Part shown: piece by piece, positions 11,736-22,300 of the stretch
How positions within the stretch are numbered: position 1 is the stretch's first letter
Layout of the letters: each line of letters starts with the position of its first letter
NCBI GenBank assembly: GCA_015232405.1
Contig: JADFZS010000045.1
Span: 1 to 39,199 of the forward strand
Direction of reading: 5' to 3'
Length of the DNA stretch: 39,199 nucleotides
DNA from: Magnetococcales bacterium
GTDB lineage: Bacteria; Pseudomonadota; Magnetococcia; Magnetococcales; JADFYX01
Translations under genes and position numbers: made by a program
The notes under the pieces: generated by a model
Databases searched by the model: none
Told to the model about the DNA's origin: nothing
The model's input: the letters and a program-made list of their open reading frames with translations, nothing else

Positions 11736-12792
11736 CCCCCCAAATAAATTACAAAAAACTGTATTGGTGGTGGATGATACACCAGAAAACCTCCACGTTT
11801 TAAAGGAGCTTTTAAGCCCCTTTTATCGCATTCAAATTGCTGTCAATGGACGTTTGGCAATTAAGATAGCACTCTCTCCGGTTAAACCAGATTTGATTCT
11901 TCTTGATATCATGATGCCGGATATGGATGGCTATGAGGTGTGTCGCCATTTAAAAAAAGATGAGCGAACCAGAGACATACCCATCTTGTTTGTGACTGCT
12001 AAGTCTGGGGTCGATGATGAGACCAAAGGGTTTGAGCTGGGAGCCGCAGACTATCTCATAAAACCCATAAGCCCACCTGTTGTGTTGGCAAGGGTCAATA
12101 CCCATCTCTCCATGAGTGATCAAAAAAAGCTCCTCGCCGATCAGGTAGCAACCCGTACAGCTCAGCTAAATGTCCGTAATTCAGAGTTGGAACAGACCAG
12201 AATTGAGGTGATAAACCAACTAGGCAGGGCTGCGGAATATCGAGATAATGAGACAGGTATGCACGTTTTACGCATGAGTCGGTTTGTGCGTCTTCTGGCT
12301 CTAAAGTCAGGGCTTAGTGAGCCTGAAGCTGATGAATTGATGCATGCTGCTCCCATGCATGATGTTGGAAAAATTGGTATCCCTGATAATATTTTGCTTA
12401 AACCCGGAAAACTGACCGCTGCTGAGTTTGACATCATAAAAACCCATCCTGAAATGGGGTTTAACATCATCGGACCACAAGATTCCAAATTATTATGCCT
12501 TGGGGGTGAAATTGCATATACCCATCACGAAAAATGGAATGGTAAGGGCTATCCAAGGCAGCTTAAGGGAGAGGGTATTCCTCTTTCTGGTCGTTTATGT
12601 GCTATAGCTGACGTTTATGATGCACTGACTTCCGTACGGCCCTATAAAAAAGGCTGGGCTGTGGATGATGCCCTTGGTTTGATAGCCAGGGAGGCCGGGG
12701 AACATTTTGACCCAAGATTGGCAGAGCTATTTGTTGGGTTGAAGTCTGAGATTTTGGAGATAATGGCAAAATACCATGACGATCCAGGTTGA
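11728..12792 (+). CDS. REC-HD-GYP response regulator, c-di-GMP phosphodiesterase (RpfG type)
   Basis: A 354-residue soluble response regulator. Receiver at about 10-125 with phospho-Asp D60 in LLDIMMPDMDG and KPIS; linker helix about 130-165; HD-GYP domain about 165-350. The catalytic signatures look intact: H211-D212 within MHDVGKIGIPD, HPEMGF, THHEKWNGKGYP (GYP at 274-276), ADVYDALTSxRPYK and HFDPRL. By family knowledge such proteins hydrolyse c-di-GMP when the receiver is phosphorylated, which lowers c-di-GMP and usually adhesion. ATG 11719 is in frame, but ATG 11728 is preferred because GAGGA at 11714-11718 stands nine bases before it. It overlaps the preceding kinase gene by 8 bases, so it is probably the output of one or more of the three upstream kinases, in particular the membrane kinase that lacks its own receiver (inference). 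Confidence 0.93.
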   Translation: MSNPPNKLQKTVLVVDDTPENLHVLKELLSPFYRIQIAVNGRLAIKIALSPVKPDLILLDIMMPDMDGYEVCRHLKKDERTRDIPILFVTAKSGVDDETKGFELGAADYLIKPISPPVVLARVNTHLSMSDQKKLLADQVATRTAQLNVRNSELEQTRIEVINQLGRAAEYRDNETGMHVLRMSRFVRLLALKSGLSEPEADELMHAAPMHDVGKIGIPDNILLKPGKLTAAEFDIIKTHPEMGFNIIGPQDSKLLCLGGEIAYTHHEKWNGKGYPRQLKGEGIPLSGRLCAIADVYDALTSVRPYKKGWAVDDALGLIAREAGEHFDPRLAELFVGLKSEILEIMAKYHDDPG

Positions 12793-13395
12793 CCGTACTG
12801 CCTTTTGTATGATTGGGTGGGGATGATCGTTAATAAAAATATGGAATACCAAAACTAGTTAGCCTCTTTTAATTGTTAAGAGCTTTATACTTTAGTATAT
12901 AGTTGGTTTTAAAAGGTTAAAACTGACACTCATTATAATACATATTGGTTGTGTAAATAAATAACCATGTGAAACAAATAGCGGTTCTTGGGCGCAGTAA
13001 TAAAAAACTGGAATAAACCCTGTACTGGCAAAAATAGTTAACAGTATTAATAACTATAGTCATATATAAAGAATCCCACAAAAATATTAACAAATGTTTA
13101 GCATCTCCAGAATAGCAGATATTTATTGATATTTTATTAACTTCTCTTTAATATAAACAAACTTATGCTGTTTTGCCTGTTTCAAGAACAGGGAAAATTT
13201 GGTGTATTTTTGTGTGTTATGCAATTGAAAAAACACAAATTTTTTTAATGTTGGTTGTTCTGAACGAAATTTGTTAATGAATGACAGAATATTGCCGATA
13301 GAACTATTATATAACAACTAATTGTTGGGATTTTTTATTGTTAGTGTAACTCAATACATAGTTTGAAAAATTAACCTCAGTGGGGAGGGGTGACT
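12793..13395. promoter_or_regulatory. 603-base AT-rich intergenic region, presumed control region of the giant surface-protein operon
   Basis: No convincing gene. A minus-strand frame at 13123-13317 is low-complexity Lys/Phe-rich and has no support. Visible structure: the dyad TATAC-TTTA-GTATA at 12886-12899, and a weak AACAA-CTAA-TTGTT stem followed by a T-rich stretch at about 13313-13338. I see no unambiguous -35/-10 pair and no sigma-54 signature. As the only sizeable gap before the 18.6-kb surface-protein operon, it is the likely site of its promoter and of any c-di-GMP- or kinase-dependent control (inference). Confidence 0.4.
13384..13390 (+). promoter_or_regulatory. Strong ribosome-binding site that decides the start of the giant gene
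   Basis: GGAGGGG at 13384-13390 sits five bases before GTG 13396. An earlier in-frame GTG at 13390 overlaps this Shine-Dalgarno sequence and is therefore an unlikely start. The choice removes two residues from the longest frame. Confidence 0.7.
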
Positions 13396-16300
13396 GTGAA
13401 GACAACAATAACAAAAAATAGCAATGTCTCAAAAAAAACAGTATCAAATCAAACTTTAACCAATACAAAAAAAGCCATACACCCAACTGAATCCCTCATG
13501 TTGGCTCTGGAGCCGAGAGTAATGTTTGATGGTGCTGGTTTTCTCCCTGCACTAGATTTGGCTATGGATGGTAATGGTCATGAGCAGGTTGACCCATCAC
13601 CCAGTGAAAAAATTATTACATCATCATCCCCCGAGACTTTTTTTCTCGATCCTCCTGCTATACAACCCAAGCTTAAAGAGATTGTTTTTGTTGATAAAAA
13701 TATCAAGGATTACAGATCATTACTGCAAAATTTTGCTGATGAAGCAGAAATCTACCTGCTCAACTCCCAGGAGGATGGGGTATTTCAGATAAGTTCTATC
13801 CTTGAAGGTAAAAAGGATCTATCCGCAGTCCATATTTTATCACATGGCGATTCTGGCTCTTTGCAATTAGGGTCAGGAACCCTTTCTACTGATACTCTAG
13901 ACAACTACGCTGATTCTCTCGGGGACTGGTCTGATGCCTTAACAAAGCAAGCAGATATCATGATCTATGGTTGTGATGTTGCCTCTGGAGATGAGGGAGA
14001 AGATTTTATCAACCGTGTAGCCACATTAACCAGAGCCGATGTTGCAGCATCAGATGATAAAACAGGAGCCGATAATCTTGGCGGTGATTGGGAGTTGGAG
14101 TTTGAAAGTGGCTTGATAGATCAAACAACCCCTTTGGATAGTAAGCAAGTACATGGGTTTGATGGCTTGCTGGCAACACCAACAGTAGAAGCAGATTCAA
14201 CACCGACTATGGGTGATAGGTTTTTGTTGGGTCCCAACCAAATATCCGACTGGCAGAATGATTCTTCAATCACAGCACTTGAAGGAGGTAACTTTGTTGT
14301 TGTTTGGCGATCATGGGATGAACCCAGTGATGAACAAGGTGGAATATTCGGTCGAATATTGGATTCATCAGGTAACATCGTCAAAGATACATTTCACATA
14401 AACTATTGGGATCTTAATGACCAGAGTGATCCACAAGTTGCCTCTCTGACGGGTGGAGGTTTTATTGTTACATGGACCTCATATTTTAGCGATGGCAGCT
14501 ATGAGGGTTTACGGGGGCAAATATTTGCTGCCAATGGTGATACCATCGATGACGAATTTCATGTCAACTATAACACCTACTGGAGCCAAGAAGCATCCAG
14601 TGTTACCGGACTTGCCGATGGAGGGTTTTTTGTAACATGGGATTCTGATCATAACTATGATGCCAATGGTTGGGATGTAATTGGCCAACGTTTTGATGCC
14701 AACGGCTATATTGTTGGTGATGAGGTGATAATCAATACTACCACTGTAGATAATCAATTTTCTTCAAATGTTACCTCTCTTTCTGATGGTGGGTATGTGG
14801 TAACTTGGACCGGAGCAAGCCAATATACTGGTGGTGAGAGAGATGTGTTTGCCCAAAGATTTGATGCTGCTGGCAATGCTGTAGGTAGTGAATTAGAGGT
14901 GAACTTTTATGAGCAAGGGTGGCAAGGTTACTCATCTGTAGCAGCCTTTGATGATGGTGGTTTTGTAACAACATTTACAAGCCCAAGGGATAGTGATTCG
15001 TGGGATATTAAAGCTCGTATGTATGGTGATGACGGACTTCCCCTGGCAGCTAACGAATTTACAGTGAATGCAGCAACAGACAGGAGCACCCTTGACTCAA
15101 TAGTTAGAACTCTGCCAGATGGACGTTTTGTAGTTTTTTGGTATCAATCCAATACCAAGACCTACGATGCCGATTTGGATGAATATACATATGGAGACTA
15201 CAATATTGTAGGACAGCTGTTTGATCGCAGTGCCAACAAAGTTGGTTCTGAGTTTATTGCAACAACTATCATGGATGATGGTGCTCATATTTTTGATGTC
15301 GCCATCACCTCATCAAGTAAAGCTATTTTAACCTGGTCTTACGCAAGTCCTGACAAATATGATGCTTTTGGAAAAACCATCGATTTTTCAAATATGTCCA
15401 ATGCGCAATCAACCTTGAACTACATTGAAAACAGTGTTCCGACAATTATCGACAATAATATTCTTGTTGCCGATTCGGATGGTGACAACATAACCAGTGC
15501 CACAATAAGCATTAGCAGTAATTATCAGGGTGACCAGGATATTCTGGCCTTTAGTGATACAACAAATATCACAGGTTCATGGAATGCTGGCACAGGTGTA
15601 TTGACACTGACTGGCAGTGATACCACTGCCAATTATCAAGCTGCACTGCGCACTGTTACCTATCAAAACAGTAGTAACAATCCCAGTACACTGGTTCGAT
15701 CAGTACAATTTGTGGTAAACGATGGTGCAACCAATAGCACTCCATATACCAGCACAATAAATGTACAAGCCGTAAATGATGCCCCAACAATAAGCACCAT
15801 AAGTATCAGCGGATTAGAAGATCAGAATATTGGCTTTAGTGCTGTTGACTTTACCAGTGGGTTCAACGATTTAGACGGTAGTACCCTTAATAAAATCAAG
15901 ATAATATCTTTACCAGCCAACGCTACTCTATTTCTCAGTGGGACTGCTATAACAGTAGACCAGGAGATAGCACTAAATGATATTGATAATATAGTCTTTA
16001 CCCCAGATGCCAACTGGAATGGTACAACCACCTTCGATTATAACGCCAGCGATGGAACCCTCTACGCAGATAGCAGTGAGTTGGTAACCCTGAGTGTAGC
16101 CGATGTAAATGAAGTACCAGTGTTGGGAACTACAGCAAGCCTTCCAATTACATTCACACAGAATGACTCCCCAGCAATTATTGATGATGAGATATTTGTC
16201 ACCGATGCCGATAGCAATATTCAAAGTGCCACAATATCCATAACGGTAAACTATGAAAATGGTGGTGATATTCTGGCATTTACCAATACCGCCACTATTA

Positions 16301-19300
16301 CTGGTACATGGGATGCTGCAACTGGCTCCCTTAGTCTGGTTGGTAGTGATACTTCTGCCAACTATCAGGCAGCGTTGGCAGCTGTAACATTTCAAAACAC
16401 AAGCTTGAACCCGGTTACAAATCCAAGGACAGTTAGCTTTGTGGTGAATGATGGAACAGATGACAGTGGTACTACAACCCGGACCATAAACGTTTTAGAG
16501 TTTAATGCCCCACCAACTTTATCCTCTGTTACCATCACTGGAACTGAGGACCAAGATGTCCTCTTTGTGGCAGCTGACTTTACCAGTCAGTATAATGATA
16601 GCGAAGGTGTAAGCCTGGATAAAATCAAGGTTACATCACTACCTGCTAACGGTACTCTGCTTTTAAATGGTACAGCAGTGACTGTAAACCAGGAGATTAA
16701 TGCTGCTGATATCAGCAACATGACATTTACCCCCAACCCAGATTGGAACGGCACAACCACTTTTGCTTACAACGCCAGTGACGGTGCATTATACGCCGAT
16801 AGTGATGCTACTGTTACCATCTCCATTGCCGCGGTGAGCGAAACAGCGATTTTGGAGGCATACAACCCACCAGAATTTGATACTCCTTTTCTCCTGAATA
16901 GCAACTTTACCGAAGGTGTCCAAGAGCAGGCAGTTGTAACCAACTTAACAGGAGGAGGTTTTGTCTCCATCTGGACCTCCTATGATCAAGGAGACGACCC
17001 TGATGCTGGTTTGCGGGGCCAGATCTTCGATGCTGATGGCAACGTTTTGGGCAGTGAGTTTCAAGTTAACTCATCTAAAGCTAGCAATCAGAGTACTCCT
17101 GCTGTAGCCAGCATGACAGATGGTGGTTTTGTGGTTGCCTGGCAACGAGAAACATCGTCCAGCTCCATGCAGAGAATATTCCTCCAACGTTTTGACTCTG
17201 ACGGACAGCCAGTTGGTAGCCTAGATAATAGGATTGTAGCCGACACATCCAATAGCACCATCCAAGCAGACAATCCGACCATTACCGGCCTTGCCAATGG
17301 TGGTTATGTGGTAAGTTGGCACTCTACTGAAAAGGTAGATGGTTTTGATATCATAGCCAAACTTTATGATGCTAATAACGATGTGGTAGGTGGTGAGTTT
17401 GTCATTAACAACACCACAGCTGGCGATCAACAAAACCCGAAAATAACCAGCCTTGCCGATGGTGGTTTTGTTGTAACATGGTCTGGTCAAGGCAGTGGTA
17501 GCGACTATAACGTCTATGCCCAGAAGTATGACTCCTTGGGTAACAGGGTAGGTAGTGAATTAACAGTAAATACCACAGCCAACACTCTTAACAATACAGA
17601 TGTCGCAGTGGATGGTTTTGCTGATGGCAGTTTTGTAGTGGTTTGGGAAAACCAGGTCGGTAGCGAAATAAATGTTTTAAGCCAACGTTTTGATGCCAAT
17701 GGCGTTACAGTTGGCAGTGAAACCATGGTAAGCACCCCTGCAACTGGTGAGAATGTCAACCCCACAGTAACAACATTTGCCAATGGTAGATATATGGTTA
17801 CTTGGTCTACAGACCAAGGTGGTGGCAAATATGTTATTGCCAGTCAAATGCACGATTCCATAGGCAATAAAATAGGTGATCAGCTAATAGCTAACTCACC
17901 TGGAACATCTAATTCATACACTCCATCAGTTGCCATATCATCCTCAGGTCAGGGAATGATAACCTGGAGCGATAATATCGGCTGGATAAAAGATAACTTC
18001 GCACTTAAATTTACAGTTCCCCAAAACTACTCGACACACCTACCAATCACTTTTACTGAGTATGATCCAGCAACAGTTATTGACGATAAAATCCTAATTG
18101 TGGATGTTGATAACAGCAACATGCAGAGTGCTACTATCTCCATTAGCAGTAACTATGAAAATGGCGGAGATATTTTGGCATTTACTGATACCGCCAATAT
18201 CAGTGGTACATGGGATGCTTCAACTGGTACTTTAACTTTGAATGGTAGCGATACAATCGCCAATTATCAGTTGGCTTTGGCCTCTGTTACTTTCCAAAAC
18301 AGCAACACCAATCCATCTATTAATCCACGTACAATAAGCTTTACGGTAAATGATGGTGAGTCTGATAGCAGTGCTTTTATTAGAACCATAAATGTTGTGG
18401 AGTATAACGACCCCCCAACGGTCTTGGCAATCTCTATTGCAGGAACAGAGGATCAAACCATCACCTTTGGGTTATCTGATTTTAGCGATCAATTTAGCGA
18501 TTTAGAAGGTAGTAGCCTTGCCAAGATCAAGGTGACCTCACTGCCTGCCAACGGTACTTTGCGATTGAGTGGTACAGGGGTGATATTAAACCAGGAGATA
18601 GACGCTGCCGATATATCCAACCTGACCTTCAACCCAACCGCTAACTGGAACGGTACTACAACTTTTAATTACAACGCCAGTGATGGGGTGATTTATGCTG
18701 ATGCCGATGCTACTGTTACCTTGACAGTTGCCGGGGTGAATGATGCCCCAGTTTTAGAAGCTTATAACCCCCCTGAATTTAACACCCCATTTGTCATTAA
18801 TGCAGATCATGTTGACGGCAGCCAAAAACAGCCCATTGTTGAAACCCTTGCAGGGGGGGGATTTGTCACTATCTGGACATCTGAGTCTCAAGATGGTGAT
18901 GAATCTTATGGAATCTTTGGTCAGCGATATGATGTAGCAGGCAATCTGGTTGGGGCTGAGTTTCATGTCAATACAACCACTACCTCATCACAGGAAGCTC
19001 CTGATGTTGCAAGCTTAAGTGATGGTGGTTTTGTTGTTACCTGGCAAGATGATGGAAATGATGGCAACTGGTCGGGTACATATGCCCAACAATTTGATTC
19101 TACCGGACAGCCTGTGGGAACAGAGTTTCTTGTTAACAGCTATACCGATAAACACCAATCCTCCCCAGCTGTAACTGGTCTTGTAGATGGAGGATATGTC
19201 ATAACCTGGACATCTACAGGACAGGTTGATGCTACTGATATATTTGCTCAACGTTATGATGCCAGTGGTAATGCTGTTGGTGGCGAGATAATGCTAAATA

Positions 19301-22300
19301 CCACTACATATGGGTATCAGAGCTACCCTGATATAACTTCACTTCCTAACGGTGGTTTTGTCGCTGTATGGTCAGACACCAGTTTTGATAACAACAAATT
19401 CGTCTATGCCCGTATATTTGACTCATACGGCAATGCCAACTACAGAGATCTAGTGGTCAACACCACCTTGGGTAATCCTACCAATATCGACGTTTCTGTG
19501 GCCTCCTTTGATGATAACAGCTTCATAGTAGCTTGGGAGAGTTATGATGGAGATAAATGGAGTGTGTTTACACAACGATTTGACGGTACTGGTACTAAAA
19601 TTGGTGGTGAGGTAAAAATACCCAATCTGATGGGATATGATGAGAGAAACCCAGCAGTCAAAACCCTTGGTGACAATAAATATATGGTAGTATGGTCAAA
19701 GGGTGATGAAAGCTATGTGAACAATGTTATTGTCGGGCAGTTGTATGATGCCAACGGCAATACAATTGGTGGGGAGTTTGCTACCGACCCAACCATATAC
19801 GTCCAACCGCAATCCGCTTCATTTGCCATAACCCCCAATGGTGATGGGTTTTTGGTGTTGGGCAATGGCCTAAACTACGATGATGTACATAACTACGGCA
19901 TGACTTTCAGTGTTGGTCAAAGTGTCACCTCCCATCCACCAATCAACTATATGGAGAGAGACCCTGCAACGGTAATAGATGATGAAATATTGTTAAGAGA
20001 TGTGGATGGTAATATTGAAAGTGCAACCATATCCATAAGCAGCAGTTATGAGAGTGGTGCTGATATACTGGCTTTCACAGATACGGGAACAATTACTGGC
20101 ACATGGGATGCTGCTACCGGAACTCTAACATTGACAGGAAGTGACACCCCTGCCAACTATCAGGCAGCTTTGGCTACAGTTACCTACCAAAACACAAGCT
20201 CCAATCCGGGTACAAATGCAAAAACAATAAGTTTTAAGGTCAATGACGGTACTGTAGATAGTGGAAATGTAACCCGTACCATCAATATAATTGAATACAA
20301 CGATCCGCCAATGGTATCCGCTATCTCCATTGCCGGAACTGAGGATCAAACAATCACCTTTGCAGCGACTGATTTTACTGATCAATTCAGCGATTTGGAA
20401 GCAAGCAGTCTTGCCAAGATCAAGGTAACTTCACTACCTGCCAACGGTTCTCTACTATTGAGTGGCACAAATGTAACTGTAAACCAGGAGATAAACGCTG
20501 CCGATATCGCCAACCTGAGCTTTGTTCCTAATGCTAATTGGCATGGTGAAACAACGTTCAATTATAACGCCAATGACGGAACATTTTATGCTGATAGCGA
20601 TGCCACTGTTACCTTGACCATTGCTTCTGTTAACGATGCTCCGGTTCTGGAGGTCATAAGTCCGCCAGAGTTTGGAGATCAGTTTATTGTTAATTCCAAC
20701 TATACCCAAGGCAACCAGGAACAAGTGGTAGTTGAACATCTTGTAGGTGGAGGTTTTGTTGCTATTTGGGATGCAGCTGATGCAGGGAGTAACGGTAGGG
20801 GGCTTTACGGTCAGATGTATGATGTATCTGGCAACCCAATAGACAGCGAGTTTCAAGTTAACACCACAGCAGTTCCAGACAAACCGACTGTAGCCAGTAT
20901 GACAGATGGTGGTTTTGTGGTGAGTTGGATTGATGTACAGGCTGAAGGGGACCATTACGGTGTATTTGCACAAAAATATGACGCCTCAGCGCAACCAGTT
21001 GGTTCTTGGTTTTCTGTGAACACCTACACCACCAACGCCCAATCCGATCCAACTGTTACCAGCCTTGACGATGGTGGTTTTTTCATCAGCTGGGAGTCTA
21101 CCTCACAGGTGGATAATATCGATATCATAGGCCAGCGTTTCTCTGCCAATAGATCCAAGATCGGTGATGAAATAATTATTAACACTACTACAGCTGGTGT
21201 CCAAAACAACCCTGAAATAACCACTCTTGCCGATGGTAATCTAGTTGTAACCTGGTCAGGAGTCGATAACGGTACAGATTATAATATCTACGCCCAAAAG
21301 CTTGACCCCTCTGGTAATAAAATAGGTAGTGAAATGTTGGTAAACACCACCGTGGGTGGTGCTGGTAGTACTCACTTATCGGTTGATGCTTTTGCCGATG
21401 GTGGGTTTGTAATAGCTTGGGATAGCATTGTTACATACGAAAATGTTGATATCTACAGCCAACGTTATGATACCGATGGTAATAAGTTGGGAAGCGAGAC
21501 ATTGGTACAAGAGCCATCATTTACAGGTAGGGCAGTCATGCCGGTAGTAAAAACCTTGGATGATGGTAGTTATGCAGTTTTTTGGACTTCTGACATTATT
21601 AATGAATCAAAACATTTTATCGCAGGACAGCTGTTTGATGCCACTGGCAATAAAATTGGTGGTGAGTTTATTGCGGACTCCCGTGATTCATTCTATTTCC
21701 AATCTCTATCAGTTGCCATATCTCCAGCTGGTGAAGGATTTCTTTCTTGGAGTTGGAGTGAAAGCGGCAGTACAGATAGAGACAACTATGGCGTGACATT
21801 CAACATCAATCAGGGAACGACATCAAGCCCCACCCTTGTCTATACAGAAGACGATCCAGCTACGATAATTGACGAAAATATCCATATCATGGATGTTGAC
21901 AATAGCAATATTGAAGGAGCGACAATTTCAATTAGCGCGAATTATGAAAGCGGTGCTGATATTCTGGCATTTACCGATACTGCCAATATCAGTGGTACAT
22001 GGGATTCCACAACCGGAACTTTAACTTTGACAGGCAGTGATACAGTAACTAACTATAAAGCTGCGTTGGCCTCTGTTACCTACCAAAACATCAAAACCAA
22101 CCCCGTTATCAACCCCCGTACAGTTAACTTTATTGTCAACGATGGTAGTAACGATAGTGGCAGTGTAACCCGAACCATAAATGTAGTTGAGTACAATGAT
22201 CCCCCAACGGTATCTGCAATTTCCATTAGTGGAACAGAAGATCAACCAATCACCTTTGCGGCATCTGATTTTACTGATCAATTTAGCGATTTGGAAGCAA

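Noticed and set aside
13123-13317. Minus-strand small frame in the region before the giant gene
   Set aside because: Lys/Phe/Gln-rich translation of AT-rich DNA, no clear ribosome-binding site, no recognisable family.
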